From positions 1-64,000 of the forward strand of contig KZ836112.1 of assembly GCA_003265685.1 (NCBI GenBank): a DNA stretch of 64,000 bases, written 5' to 3'. The notes below the pieces were generated by a model, which searched no databases, had not been told where the DNA came from, and was given only the letters and a program-made list of their open reading frames with translations. How positions within the stretch are numbered: the stretch's first letter is position 1; each line of letters starts with the position of its first letter. The stretch comes from Piscinibacter caeni (GTDB taxonomy: Bacteria > Pseudomonadota > Gammaproteobacteria > Burkholderiales > Burkholderiaceae_C). Shown here piece after piece: positions 1 through 8,649 of this stretch. The position numbers were made by a program, and so were the translations under genes.

Positions 1-1188
1 CGCCAGCTGGCCGAGCGCGAGGCCGGCGCCGCGAGCGCGCCGCGCGACGCCAGGCGCCGCCGTGCGCAGCGCGTCACCGAGGCGGCCGACCGCAACGCGA
101 TGCTGATGTTCTTCCGCGCCGAGTCGATCATGACCTGGAGCGAGTTCGTCAAGGTCAACCGTGGCAGCGACGACGACCCCTGCGACGACGCGGCCGCGCC
201 CGCCGACGACATGGAGACGCTCTCCATCGCCGACGGCGGCGCCACCTGCGCCGCGCGGGTGCGCTTCGACCTCGACCTGCCGAGCGCCAGCGCCGACGAC
301 CGGCCGCTCGGCGAGGGCATCCGCCTGCCCGAGTGGGACTGGAAGGCGCGCACGCTGCGGCCCGGGCATTGCGCGCTGCAGGTGTTCGAGGCCACCGCGC
401 CGGCGCCCTATGTGCCGCCGCCCGGCCTGCGCCGGCTCGCGCGGCGCGTGCGCCGCCGCATGGAGACGCTGCGTGCCGCGCCGCGCTGGCAGCGCGGCTG
501 CACCGAGGGCGACGAGCTCGACCTCGACGCCTGGGTGCGCCACGCCGCCGAGGCGCCGGACGAGAGCCCGCCGGTGCTGGCGCGGCGCGTGAACGACGAG
601 CGCAGCCTGGCGACTCTGCTGCTGGCGGACCTGTCGCTTTCCACCGAGGCGCATGTGCCGGGCACCGAGCAGCGTGTGATCGACGTGATCCGCGAGGCGC
701 TGTACGTGTTCGGCGAGGCGCTCGAGGCCAGCGGCGATCCGTTTGCGATGCAGGGCTTCAGCTCGGTGAAGCGCGAGCATGTGCGCATCCAGCGCCTGAA
801 GGATTTCGGCGATGCCTGGGACGCCGCGGCGCTGGCGCGCGTGGGTGCGGTCAAGCCCGGGTTCTACACGCGCATGGGTGCGGCGCTGCGCCACGCCACC
901 GCACAGCTCGCGCAGCGGCCCGAGCGTCAGCGCCTGCTGCTGCTGCTGACCGACGGCAAGCCGAACGACCTCGACGTCTACGAAGGCCGCTACGGCCTGG
1001 AGGACACGCGCCACGCGGTGCAGGAAGCCCGCGCCGCCGGGCTGGTGCCCTTCGCGGTCACCGTCGACGAGGCCGGCCACGACTGGTTGCCGCATCTGTT
1101 CGGCGCGCGCTCCTGGGCGCTGGTGCACCAGCCCGCGCAATTGGCCCGGCGCCTGGCGCAGATCGTCGCCACCCTGTCGCGCGGTTGA
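1..1188 (+). CDS. norD: Nitric oxide reductase activation protein NorD (5' end outside window)
   Basis: C-terminal 395 residues of a NorD-type von Willebrand factor A protein; the frame is open from the first base, so the start lies upstream. The MIDAS metal site is visible as D-L-S-L-S-T near residue 210 of the visible part. It is followed by the usual VWA core with a late L-L-L-T-D-G-K-P-N-D strand and an H-D-W motif near the end. NorD works with the AAA+ protein NorQ to insert the iron cofactor of the NorBC nitric oxide reductase; that role is family knowledge. The next gene is a Dnr-like regulator, which fits a nor cluster. The full protein is normally about 600 residues, so roughly one third is missing here. 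Confidence 0.9.
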   Translation, partial: RQLAEREAGAASAPRDARRRRAQRVTEAADRNAMLMFFRAESIMTWSEFVKVNRGSDDDPCDDAAAPADDMETLSIADGGATCAARVRFDLDLPSASADDRPLGEGIRLPEWDWKARTLRPGHCALQVFEATAPAPYVPPPGLRRLARRVRRRMETLRAAPRWQRGCTEGDELDLDAWVRHAAEAPDESPPVLARRVNDERSLATLLLADLSLSTEAHVPGTEQRVIDVIREALYVFGEALEASGDPFAMQGFSSVKREHVRIQRLKDFGDAWDAAALARVGAVKPGFYTRMGAALRHATAQLAQRPERQRLLLLLTDGKPNDLDVYEGRYGLEDTRHAVQEARAAGLVPFAVTVDEAGHDWLPHLFGARSWALVHQPAQLARRLAQIVATLSRG

Positions 1189-1198
1189 CGCGGCTCAA
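1185..1198 (+). promoter_or_regulatory. Fnr/Dnr-type box upstream of dnr
   Basis: TTGA, six bases, TCAA: the core of the Fnr/Dnr dyad (TTGAT-N4-ATCAA). It overlaps the norD stop codon and lies 53 bases before the proposed dnr ATG. This suggests control of dnr by itself or by another Fnr family member. Seen directly; binding is inference. Confidence 0.5.
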
Positions 1199-1251
1199 GA
1201 CCCGAAAGGGTGCGCGGCCGAGAATCCGCCGACCCCGATCCCCCTGCCGCG

Positions 1252-1950
1252 ATGGACCTGAAGCAGTTCGACCTGCCGCGATATCTCTCCGTGCTGCCGC
1301 TGTTCAGCGACATGCAGCCGGCCGAGCTGGCGCGCCTGGCGCAGGGCTGCCAGCTGCGCCGCCTGGCGCGCGGCGAGATGGTGTTCCATGTCGGCCAGCC
1401 CTGCGAGGAGTTCCACGTCACGGTGATGGGGCAGGTCAAGCTGTTCGCGCTCTCGCCGACCGGGCAGGAGAAGGTGATCGAGCTGATCGGCCCGGGCGCA
1501 AGCTTCGCCGAGGCGCTGATGTTCACCGGCAAGCCCTACATCATCAATGCGCAGGCGCTCACCGACAGCCTGCTGCTCTCGGTGGGCAAGCCGGCGGTGC
1601 TGACGGAGATCGAGCAGGACCCGAAGTTCGCGCTGCGCATGCTGGCCGGCATCTCGCGCCGCCTGCACGGCCTGGTGCACGACGTGCAGGCCTACGCGCT
1701 GCACAGCGGCATGCAGCGCGTGATCGGCTACCTGCTGCGCGACCAGGCGGTGGAGGACTGCGCCACCGGCGAGGTGATCACGGTCTCGCTGCCGGTCAGC
1801 AAGGCCACCATCGCCTCGCGCCTGTCGCTCACGCCGGAGTACTTCTCGCGTGTGCTGCACGAGCTGGAGGCGGCCGGGCTGATCCGCATCGACAAGCGCG
1901 ACATCCAGATCCTCGACGCGCGCAAGCTCGCCTCGTTCCAGCCCGGCTGA
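1252..1950 (+). CDS. dnr: Crp/Fnr family transcriptional regulator, Dnr/NnrR-like
   Basis: A 232-residue regulator with an N-terminal cyclic-nucleotide-binding-like beta roll (about 15-125), a dimer helix, and a winged helix-turn-helix at about 175-225 whose recognition part reads S-K-A-T-I-A-S-R-L. It lacks the four N-terminal cysteines of true Fnr, so it is a Dnr/NnrR type, a class that senses NO through heme in studied members. ATG at 1252 was chosen because the protein then begins at the conserved domain; an in-frame GTG at 1210 would add 14 residues. It directly follows norD and has an Fnr-like box in front, consistent with NO-responsive control of denitrification genes. The precise effector is not shown by the sequence. 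Confidence 0.82.
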   Translation: MDLKQFDLPRYLSVLPLFSDMQPAELARLAQGCQLRRLARGEMVFHVGQPCEEFHVTVMGQVKLFALSPTGQEKVIELIGPGASFAEALMFTGKPYIINAQALTDSLLLSVGKPAVLTEIEQDPKFALRMLAGISRRLHGLVHDVQAYALHSGMQRVIGYLLRDQAVEDCATGEVITVSLPVSKATIASRLSLTPEYFSRVLHELEAAGLIRIDKRDIQILDARKLASFQPG

Positions 1951-1978
1951 ACGTTCTTCCATAAAAGTGGATCCTGCT

Positions 1979-1992
1979 TCCAGTAAACTGGA
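1979..1992 (+). promoter_or_regulatory. Palindromic operator candidate for the XRE-cupin regulator
   Basis: TCCAGT-AA-ACTGGA is a perfect 6+6 dyad ending three bases before the ATG at 1996, so it overlaps the only ribosome-binding sequence (GGAGG). The position suits autorepression. Seen directly; binding is inferred. Confidence 0.45.
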
Positions 1993-1995
1993 GGC

Positions 1996-2580
1996 ATGGA
2001 TGAGATCACCCCACGCCTGGCCCGGCGCGTGCACGCGCTGCGCGAGGCCAGCGGTCTCTCGCTCGACGCCCTGGCCGAGCGCAGCGGCGTCAGCCGCTCG
2101 GCGATCTCGCTGATCGAGCGGGGCCGGAGCAGCCCGACCGCCGTGGTGCTGGACCGGCTGGCCGCCGCGCTGGGCGTCACGCTCGCCTCGCTGTTCGAGG
2201 CCGACGCCGCGGCGCGGGCGGCGCCGCCCGCGCCGCTGGCGCGCGTGGCCGAGCAGCCGGTCTGGACCGATCCGGCCTCCGGCTACGTGCGGCGCAACGT
2301 CTCGCCGGCCTGGCCTTCGCCGATCCAGCTGGTCGACGTGTGTTTCCCGCCCGGCCAGCGCGTGGCCTACGAGCATGCGGCGCGCGAGAGCGAGGTGCAC
2401 CAGCAGGTCTGGATGATCGAGGGCGCGATGACGCTGAGCGTCGGCCCCGACACGTGGCGGCTCGAGGCCGGCGACTGCCTGGCGATGCGGCTGGATGCCC
2501 CGGTCGTCTGGCACAACCCGACCAAGAAGTCCGCGCGTTATCTCGTGGCGCTGGTCAGCCTGCCGTGGAGGAGCCGATGA
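1996..2580 (+). CDS. XRE family regulator with C-terminal cupin domain
   Basis: A 194-residue protein. Residues about 8-65 form a lambda-repressor-like helix-turn-helix with the typical S-R-S-A-I-S-L-I-E-R-G core, and residues about 100-190 form a small-molecule-binding cupin barrel. Family members of this shape control metabolic or amino-acid genes and are usually autoregulated. The stop overlaps the start of a GNAT acetyltransferase (ATGA), a very common pairing, so the two are probably one transcript. The GGAGG in front leaves only one base before the ATG at 1996, which is unusually close; no better in-frame start is visible. The ligand cannot be deduced. Confidence 0.82.
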   Translation: MDEITPRLARRVHALREASGLSLDALAERSGVSRSAISLIERGRSSPTAVVLDRLAAALGVTLASLFEADAAARAAPPAPLARVAEQPVWTDPASGYVRRNVSPAWPSPIQLVDVCFPPGQRVAYEHAARESEVHQQVWMIEGAMTLSVGPDTWRLEAGDCLAMRLDAPVVWHNPTKKSARYLVALVSLPWRSR

Positions 2581-3125
2581 ACGACGGCCTGCACATCCGC
2601 CGCGTGGCGGGCGAGGAGGCGGCGACGCTGGTGCCGGCGCTGGCCGAGGTGCTGATCGACTGCGTGGAGGGCGGCGCCTCGGTCAGCTTCATGCTGCCGC
2701 TGACCCGTGCCAGGGCCGAGGCCTTCTGGCGCGGCGTGGCTGCGGGCGTGGCGGCCGGCGAGCGGGCGCTGCTGGTGGCGCAGGAGCCCGACGGGTCGCT
2801 CGTCGGCACCGTGCAGCTGATCCTCAGTCTGCCGGAGAACCAGCCGCACCGCGCCGACGTGGCCAAGATGCTGGTGCACCGCCGCGCCCGCCGGCGCGGC
2901 ATCGCGGCGCGGCTGATGGCGGCGCTCGACGACGTGGCGCGTGCCGAGGGCCGCCACGTGCTGGTGCTGGACACCGTGACCGGCGGCGACGCCGAGCGTC
3001 TGTACGCGCGCGCCGGCTGGCAGCGGGTGGGCGAGGTGCCGCGTTACGCGCTGATGCCGGATGGGGTGCCCTGCGGCACGACCTTCTTCTACAAGCTTCT
3101 TCCACAAGCAACTGACCTAGGGTAA
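2577..3125 (+). CDS. GNAT family N-acetyltransferase
   Basis: A 182-residue single-domain GNAT protein. The acetyl-CoA pyrophosphate loop is visible as H-R-R-A-R-R-R-G-I-A-A-R-L (Q/R-x-x-G-x-G/A type), followed by the conserved L-D-T-V-T-G and Y-x-x-A-G-W elements of the GNAT C-terminus. The start overlaps the preceding XRE-cupin stop by four bases (ATGA), with GGAG seven bases upstream, so translation is likely coupled. In such pairs the enzyme often acetylates a small toxic amine or amino acid, but the substrate here is unknown. Confidence 0.82.
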   Translation: MNDGLHIRRVAGEEAATLVPALAEVLIDCVEGGASVSFMLPLTRARAEAFWRGVAAGVAAGERALLVAQEPDGSLVGTVQLILSLPENQPHRADVAKMLVHRRARRRGIAARLMAALDDVARAEGRHVLVLDTVTGGDAERLYARAGWQRVGEVPRYALMPDGVPCGTTFFYKLLPQATDLG

Positions 3126-3158
3126 ACCCGGGTCGCGCCGGGTTGATCTTCGCCTAGA

Positions 3159-3184
3159 CTGATCATCAGCTTACTGATTATCAG
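3159..3184 (+). promoter_or_regulatory. Tandem CTGAT-n-ATCAG palindromes before the 3-hydroxybenzoate operon
   Basis: Two 11-bp dyads, CTGAT-C-ATCAG (3159-3169) and CTGAT-T-ATCAG (3174-3184), with centres 15 bp apart, 25 bases before the nagX ATG. Size and form suit a MarR-type dimeric regulator. No MarR gene is in the window, so the cognate protein is unknown. Confidence 0.5.
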
Positions 3185-3208
3185 CAAACTGTGACAAGGA
3201 GACAGGCG

Positions 3209-4408
3209 ATGAGCAATGTGAACCTCGACGAACCGGTGCTGGTCGCCGGCGGCGGCATCGGCGGCCTGGCGGCGGCGCTGGCGCTGGTGCGCCAGGGCTT
3301 CCGCGTGAAGGTGCTGGAGCAGGCCCCGGAAATCGGCGAGATCGGCGCGGGCATCCAGCTCGGGCCGAACGCCTTCCATGCCTTCGATGCGCTCGGCGTG
3401 GGCGAGAAGGCGCGCGGCCGCGCCGTCTACACCGACTACATGGTGATGCACGACGCGCTGGACGAATACCAGGTCGGCAAGATCCCGACCGGCGAGGCCT
3501 TCCGCGCCCGCTTCGGCAACCCCTATGCGGTGATCCACCGGGTCGACGTGCACCTCTCGCTGCTCGAAGGCGCGCAGGAGACCGGCCGGGTCGAGTTCCT
3601 CACCTCCACGCGGGTCGAGCACATCGAGCAGTCGCCCGGCCGCGTGATGGTGGTCGACCAGCAGGGCCGCACCCACACCGGCCAGGCGCTGATCGGCGCG
3701 GACGGCGTCAAGTCGGTGGTGCGGCAGAAGTACGTGGGCGACCCGGCGCGTGTCACCGGCCACGTGGTCTACCGCGCGGTGGTCGACAAGAAGGACTTCC
3801 CGGTCGACCTGCAGTGGAATGCCGCGAGCATCTGGGTCGGCCCCAACTGCCACCTGGTGCACTACCCGCTGCGTGGCGGCGAGCAGTACAACGTGGTCGT
3901 CACCTTCCACAGCCGCGAGCAGGAGGAGTGGGGCGTGCGCGAGGGCAGCAAGGAAGAGGTGCAGAGCTACTTCCAGGGCATCTGCCCGAAGGCGCGCCAG
4001 CTGATCGACCTGCCCAAGAGCTGGAAGCGCTGGGCCACCGCCGACCGCGAGCCGATCGGCCAGTGGACCTACGGCCGCGCCACGCTGCTCGGCGACGCCG
4101 CGCACCCGACCACGCAGTACATGGCCCAGGGCGCCTGCATGGCGCTGGAAGACGCGGTCACGTTGGGCGAGGCGCTGCGCGTCAACGGCAACGACTTCGA
4201 GCGCGCCTTCGATCTCTACCAGCGCTCGCGCATCGCCCGCACTGCGCGCATCGTGCTGAGCTCGCGCGAGATGGGGCGCATCTACCACGCCAAGGGCGTC
4301 GAGCGCCTGGTGCGCAACGACCTGTGGCGCGGCCGCTCGCCGGAGCGCTTCTACGATGCGATGGAGTGGCTGTACGGCTGGAACGTGGGCAACTGCCTCG
4401 CCAAGTGA
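3209..4408 (+). CDS. nagX: 3-hydroxybenzoate 6-monooxygenase (FAD)
   Basis: A 399-residue class A flavoprotein monooxygenase. The FAD dinucleotide motif G-G-G-I-G-G sits at residues 14-19 and the second FAD motif G-D-A-A-H-P at about 293. These enzymes hydroxylate 3-hydroxybenzoate para to the existing hydroxyl, using NADH and O2, to give gentisate (NagX, MhbM, XlnD). Salicylate 5-hydroxylases are a different, multicomponent family, so 3-hydroxybenzoate is the better substrate call. ATG 3209 has AAGGAG at a good distance. It opens an operon with gentisate dioxygenase, fumarylpyruvate hydrolase, transporter and maleylpyruvate isomerase, which strongly supports the assignment. Confidence 0.88.
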   Translation: MSNVNLDEPVLVAGGGIGGLAAALALVRQGFRVKVLEQAPEIGEIGAGIQLGPNAFHAFDALGVGEKARGRAVYTDYMVMHDALDEYQVGKIPTGEAFRARFGNPYAVIHRVDVHLSLLEGAQETGRVEFLTSTRVEHIEQSPGRVMVVDQQGRTHTGQALIGADGVKSVVRQKYVGDPARVTGHVVYRAVVDKKDFPVDLQWNAASIWVGPNCHLVHYPLRGGEQYNVVVTFHSREQEEWGVREGSKEEVQSYFQGICPKARQLIDLPKSWKRWATADREPIGQWTYGRATLLGDAAHPTTQYMAQGACMALEDAVTLGEALRVNGNDFERAFDLYQRSRIARTARIVLSSREMGRIYHAKGVERLVRNDLWRGRSPERFYDAMEWLYGWNVGNCLAK

Positions 4409-4418
4409 GGAGACGACG

Positions 4419-5456
4419 ATGAACGAACTCGGAAGACTCGAAGACCTGCCGGCCGACTACGTCGAGGCGCTGAAGAAGCTCAACCTCGTGCCGCTGTGGC
4501 CCAGCTTGCGCGCCGTGCTGCCGCCGGGCCAGCCGCGCCCGCTGACGCAGCCCACCTTCTGGAGCTACGAGGCGCTGCGCCCGCTGCTTCTGAAGGCCGG
4601 TGAGCTGACGCCGATCGAGAAGGCCGAGCGCCGCGTGCTGGTGCTGGCCAACCCCGGCCACGGCCTGGAGAACATGAAGGCCAGCAGCGCGATGTACCTC
4701 GGCATGCAGCTGCTGCTGCCGGGTGAATGGGCGCCGGCGCACCGCCACACGCCCAACGCCGTGCGCATGATCGTCGAGGGCGAGGGCGCGTACACCACGG
4801 TCGACGGCCAGAAGTGCCCGATGAGCCGCGGCGACCTGATCCTCACGCCCACCGGCCTGTGGCACGAACATGGCCACGACGGCAGCGCGCCGGTGGTCTG
4901 GCTCGACGTGCTGGACCTGCCACTCGTCTACTACATGGAGGCGAGCTACCACGTCGACGGCCCGCGCCAGCAGGTGCAAGCGGGTCAGGCCGAACGCCGC
5001 TACGCGCATGGCGGCATCGTGCCGACGCCGGTGTTCGAGCGCACGGCCACGGCCTACCCGATGTTGCGTTACCCCTGGGCCGAGGCCAAGGCCGCGCTGC
5101 AGGCACTCGCGGCCGACCAGCCTCAGCTCGCCTCGGTGCAGGTGACCTACACCAACCCCGAGACCGGCGGCCACGCCCAGAACATCCTCGGCTTCTACGC
5201 GCAGATGCTGCGCCCGGGACAGACGCTGCGCCTGCCGGTGCGATCGCCCGCGACGGTGTTCCACCAGATCGAGGGCGGCACGACCGTCACGATCGAAGGC
5301 CGCGCCTTCGCCCTCGCCGAGGCCGACACCTGCTGCGCGCCGGGCTGGAGCGAGATCGTGCTCGCCAACCGCTCGGCCACAGAACCGTCCTTCCTCTTCC
5401 TCGCCGACGAGACGCCGCTGCACCGCAAGCTGGGCGTCTACGAAGTGCGCGGCTGA
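4419..5456 (+). CDS. nagI: Gentisate 1,2-dioxygenase
   Basis: A 345-residue double-cupin iron dioxygenase that opens the ring of gentisate between C1 and C2 to give maleylpyruvate. Iron ligands are visible in the first cupin as the H-R-H pair at residues 108 and 110 and a histidine at about 149 in W-H-E-H-G-H, matching the usual two-plus-one histidine pattern of the family. A second, degenerate cupin covers about 235-335. GAGGAG overlaps the stop of the preceding monooxygenase, so the genes are co-translated. Length is typical of the bacterial enzyme. Confidence 0.93.
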   Translation: MNELGRLEDLPADYVEALKKLNLVPLWPSLRAVLPPGQPRPLTQPTFWSYEALRPLLLKAGELTPIEKAERRVLVLANPGHGLENMKASSAMYLGMQLLLPGEWAPAHRHTPNAVRMIVEGEGAYTTVDGQKCPMSRGDLILTPTGLWHEHGHDGSAPVVWLDVLDLPLVYYMEASYHVDGPRQQVQAGQAERRYAHGGIVPTPVFERTATAYPMLRYPWAEAKAALQALAADQPQLASVQVTYTNPETGGHAQNILGFYAQMLRPGQTLRLPVRSPATVFHQIEGGTTVTIEGRAFALAEADTCCAPGWSEIVLANRSATEPSFLFLADETPLHRKLGVYEVRG

Positions 5457-5484
5457 CCCCGATCCTCCGAACCGAAAGATCCCC

Positions 5485-6186
5485 ATGACCACCTACCTCT
5501 GGAACCCGCCGGCACCGCTGTCGCTGCCGGTGCGCGGCCAGGTCGCGCGCCTGCCCGTCAACCGCCTGTTCTTCGTCGGCCGCAACTACCACGCGCATGC
5601 CGTCGAGATGGGCAAGCCGGTCGACAAGTCGGCCGAGCGGCCGTTCTACTTCACCAAGTCGCCGCAGACGCTGGTGGAATCCGGCGCGACCGTCGCCTAC
5701 CCGAGCGAGACGAGCAACTTCCACCACGAGATGGAGCTGGTGCTCGTGATCGGGAAGGAAGGCTTTCGCGTGCCGCAGGAGCGGGCCCACGAGCTCGTGT
5801 ACGGCTACGCCTGCGGCCTGGACATGACACGCCGCGACCTGCAGCTCGCCGCGCGCGACAAGGGCCGCCCGTGGGACCTGGGCAAGGACGTCGAGGAGTC
5901 CTCGGTCGTCTCCGAGGTCATCCCCATGCCGGGCGTGGTGCTGGAGCAGGGCGCGCTCGCCCTGGCGGTCAACGGCCAGCCGCGCCAGCAGTCCGATCTC
6001 GGCAAGCTGATCTGGAACATCCGCGAACTGATCGCCGACCTGAGCCTCTTCTACCACCTGCAACCCGGCGACCTGATCTTCACCGGCACGCCCGAAGGCG
6101 TCGGTGCCGTCGTGCCCGGCGACCGCATCACCGGCCACATCGATGGCGTCGGCGAGATCTCGCTGAGCGTCGGCTCGGCCGCCTGA
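5485..6186 (+). CDS. nagK: Fumarylpyruvate hydrolase (FAH family)
   Basis: A 233-residue fumarylacetoacetase-fold hydrolase. It splits fumarylpyruvate into fumarate and pyruvate, the last step of the gentisate route. Recognisable elements are F-V-G-R-N-Y near the start, the metal-binding H-x-E-x-E-L region around residue 75 and G-T-P-E-G-V-G at about 195. AAAGAT lies just before the ATG. Its place between the dioxygenase and the transporter supports this call over a generic FAH hydrolase. Confidence 0.9.
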   Translation: MTTYLWNPPAPLSLPVRGQVARLPVNRLFFVGRNYHAHAVEMGKPVDKSAERPFYFTKSPQTLVESGATVAYPSETSNFHHEMELVLVIGKEGFRVPQERAHELVYGYACGLDMTRRDLQLAARDKGRPWDLGKDVEESSVVSEVIPMPGVVLEQGALALAVNGQPRQQSDLGKLIWNIRELIADLSLFYHLQPGDLIFTGTPEGVGAVVPGDRITGHIDGVGEISLSVGSAA

Positions 6187-6196
6187 GGAGCCCGCG

Positions 6197-7534
6197 ATGA
6201 CGACGAAACAAGGGGCGCGCCCCGCGCGCCCGGGCCGCGCCTTGGCCTGGATCGTGGGCCTGGCGATGACCGGCCTGGTGTTCGACGGTTACGACCTGGT
6301 GGTCTACGGCACCGTGGTCTCGACCTTCCTGCGCGACCCGTCGCAGCTCGGGCCGGTGACGCCGGCCATCGCGGGCGCGCTGGGCAGCTATGCGCTGATC
6401 GGCGTGCTGGTCGGCGCGCTGCTGGCCGGCAGCGTGGGCGACCTGATCGGCCGGCGCAAGGTGATGCTGGCCTCCTACGCCTGGTTCTCGCTCGGCATGG
6501 CGGCCTGCGCCTTGTCCACCACCGCGAGCCTGTTCGGCTGGATGCGCTTCGCCACCGGTCTGGGCATTGGCGCACTGCTGGCCACCACCGCGGCGCTGAT
6601 CTCCGAGTACGCACCGCCGGGCAAGAAGAACCTCTACAACGCGCTGACCTACTCCGGCATCCCGCTCGGCAGCGTGCTGGCGGCGGCGCTCGCGATCGCG
6701 CTGCTCGAGCACATCGGCTGGCGCGGCATGTTCTGGCTCGGCGCGCTGCCGATGGTCACCTTGCTGCCGCTGGCCTTCTTCAAGATGCCCGAGTCGGTGC
6801 TGTGGCTGAAGTCGCGCGGCCGGCACGAAGAGGCGGCGCGCGTGGCGGCAAAGTTCGGCGTGGACGCGAGCGCCCAACCCGTGGCGGCGGTCGCCGCCGT
6901 GGCCGAGGGCAAACCGGGCTACGCCGGCCTGTTCGGCCCCGGCTATCGGGTGCCGACGCTGCTGCTCGGCGGCATGAGCGCGATGGGCCTGCTGCTCGTC
7001 TACTCGCTCAACACCTGGCTGCCCGAGTTGATGCTGCGCGCCGGCTTCAACGCCAAGGGCTCGCTCTCGTTCCTGCTGGTGCTCAACGGCGGCTCGCTGT
7101 TCGGCGGCCTGCTCGCCTCGCGCGTGGCGGACCGCTTCGGCCCCAAGCCGGTGGTGGCGGCCTCGTTCACGCTCGGCGCCCTGGCCATCCTCACGCTCAC
7201 GCTGCACCTGCCGCTGGCGGTGCTGCTCGCGGTGGTGGCGCTGGTCGGCCTGGGCACCAGCGGCACGCAGACGCTGATCTACGGCTTCGTCGCGAACTAC
7301 TACCGCACCAACGTGCGTGCCGCCGGCGTGGCCTGGTGTGCGGGCTTCGGACGGCTCGGCGGCGTGGCCGGGCCGCTGCTCGGTGGCCTGCTGGTGGGCG
7401 GCGGGCTGGCGCTGGACTCGGTGTTCCAGATCCTGGCCGGACTGGCGGTGCTGGGGGTGTGCCTGACGCTGCTGGTGCCGGTGGCCCAGCGGGCCGAGCG
7501 CCGCGCCGCCGTGCCCGCGCCGAAAGTAGCGTGA
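6197..7534 (+). CDS. mhbT: MFS aromatic acid:proton symporter (AAHS family)
   Basis: A 445-residue major facilitator with 12 predicted membrane helices. The AAHS hallmarks are visible: D-G-Y-D-L-V-V-Y-G in the first helix, where the aspartate is needed for transport in studied members, and motif A as G-D-L-I-G-R-R-K after helix 2. Such carriers import benzoate-type acids (BenK, PcaK, MhbT, GenK). Within this operon the likely substrate is 3-hydroxybenzoate or gentisate. The stop TGA overlaps the start of the isomerase gene. The substrate is inferred from context only. Confidence 0.87.
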   Translation: MTTKQGARPARPGRALAWIVGLAMTGLVFDGYDLVVYGTVVSTFLRDPSQLGPVTPAIAGALGSYALIGVLVGALLAGSVGDLIGRRKVMLASYAWFSLGMAACALSTTASLFGWMRFATGLGIGALLATTAALISEYAPPGKKNLYNALTYSGIPLGSVLAAALAIALLEHIGWRGMFWLGALPMVTLLPLAFFKMPESVLWLKSRGRHEEAARVAAKFGVDASAQPVAAVAAVAEGKPGYAGLFGPGYRVPTLLLGGMSAMGLLLVYSLNTWLPELMLRAGFNAKGSLSFLLVLNGGSLFGGLLASRVADRFGPKPVVAASFTLGALAILTLTLHLPLAVLLAVVALVGLGTSGTQTLIYGFVANYYRTNVRAAGVAWCAGFGRLGGVAGPLLGGLLVGGGLALDSVFQILAGLAVLGVCLTLLVPVAQRAERRAAVPAPKVA

Positions 7535-8175
7535 TGAAGCTGTACTCGTTCTTCCGCAGCGGCACCTCGCACCGCCTGCGCATCGCGCTGAACCTGAAGG
7601 GCCTCGCGGTCGAGCAGGTGGCAGTCGACCTGCGCACCGAGGCGCACCTGAGCGAAGCCTACCGCGCCGTCAACCCGCAGCAACTGGTGCCCGCGCTCGA
7701 GCTCGAGGACGGCCGCGTGCTGATCCAGTCCGGCGCGATCATCGAGTGGCTCGAGGAGCGTTACCCGAGCACGCCGCTGCTGCCGGCCGAACCGTTCGCG
7801 CGGCAGCGGGTGCGGGCGCTCGCGGCGATCGTCGCGAGCGACATCCACCCGGTGAACAACCGCCGCATCCTGCAGGCGCTGCGCGAGCGCTTCGGCGCCG
7901 ACGAGGCCGCGGTGAACGCCTGGTGCGGCACCTGGATCGCCGCCGGCTTCGACGCGATCGAGGCGCTGCTCGCCGCCGATGCGACACGCGGCGCGTTCTG
8001 TGTCGGCGACACGCCGACCCTGGCCGACGTGCACCTCGTGCCGCAGGTGGAAAGCGCACGCCGCTTCCAGGTCGACGTGGCGCGCTGGCCGCGCATCGCG
8101 GCGGTGGATGCAGCCTGCGCGCGGCTCGACGCCTTCGCGCAAGCGGCGCCGGCCGTCCAGCCCGACGCGGGCTGA
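7534..8175 (+). CDS. nagL: Maleylpyruvate isomerase (zeta-class GST, glutathione dependent)
   Basis: A 213-residue glutathione-S-transferase of the zeta class. The N-terminal thioredoxin-like half has the active-site stretch S-G-T-S-H-R-L-R-I at about 9-17, and the P-A-L-E region and the Q-S-x-A-I glutathione motif (about 65-70) follow; the rest is the helical GST domain. It converts maleylpyruvate to fumarylpyruvate with glutathione as cofactor. It overlaps the transporter stop (GTGATGA context) and closes the operon, so all four catalytic steps from 3-hydroxybenzoate are present. An inverted repeat AGCCCG-acg-CGGGCT spans its last codons but has no T run. Confidence 0.9.
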   Translation: MKLYSFFRSGTSHRLRIALNLKGLAVEQVAVDLRTEAHLSEAYRAVNPQQLVPALELEDGRVLIQSGAIIEWLEERYPSTPLLPAEPFARQRVRALAAIVASDIHPVNNRRILQALRERFGADEAAVNAWCGTWIAAGFDAIEALLAADATRGAFCVGDTPTLADVHLVPQVESARRFQVDVARWPRIAAVDAACARLDAFAQAAPAVQPDAG

Positions 8176-8649
8176 GTCTGACTCGCTTTCGAACCTGGCC
8201 AGCGGCCGCAGCCGAGCTGGCCACGAGTTGCCCGTCAAGCCGTTCGACCTGAAGACTGCTCCAGACTGACAGCGGTCGGCCAGGGCGCGATGGGCTGGAC
8301 CCGCAAACGATCCCGTCCGGCCGCTCGCTCGGTCGTGAAGCGGACGGATCATCGCGGTTGCGCGGCGTGGCAGTTTCCCCCAGCAGGGCGAGAACGCCCG
8401 CCCGATCGGCCGGGAGTAACCTCCGCATTCAGTCAGAGCATCGCCCCGGACGGTATCGAGCCGGCACGGTCAGCCGGAATACCTCTGGGCCTCGTGCTCA
8501 TCGCCTTCACCGCGCATGGAGATGGCTCAACGCGGCCAAGCAGCACAAGGCGACCATTGACGCTCGCGCGGTTGCGCGAGTCGCCTCGAGGCGGATGACG
8601 ACCGATGTTCGGCCAATTGCCTGAATCGAGGCTGGAAGGAGCGATCAAG
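8176..8649. other. Intergenic stretch, no gene recognised
   Basis: About 470 bases between the gentisate operon and the acyl-CoA ligase gene. Base composition is slightly lower in GC and codon-like structure is absent. No convincing protein, promoter or RNA was found. The only clear signal is GGAAGGAG just before the ligase ATG at 8650. Confidence 0.5.

Noticed and set aside
8176-8649. Possible broken gene upstream of the acyl-CoA ligase
   Set aside because: No frame gives a protein-like sequence and no transposase or repeat remains are seen.
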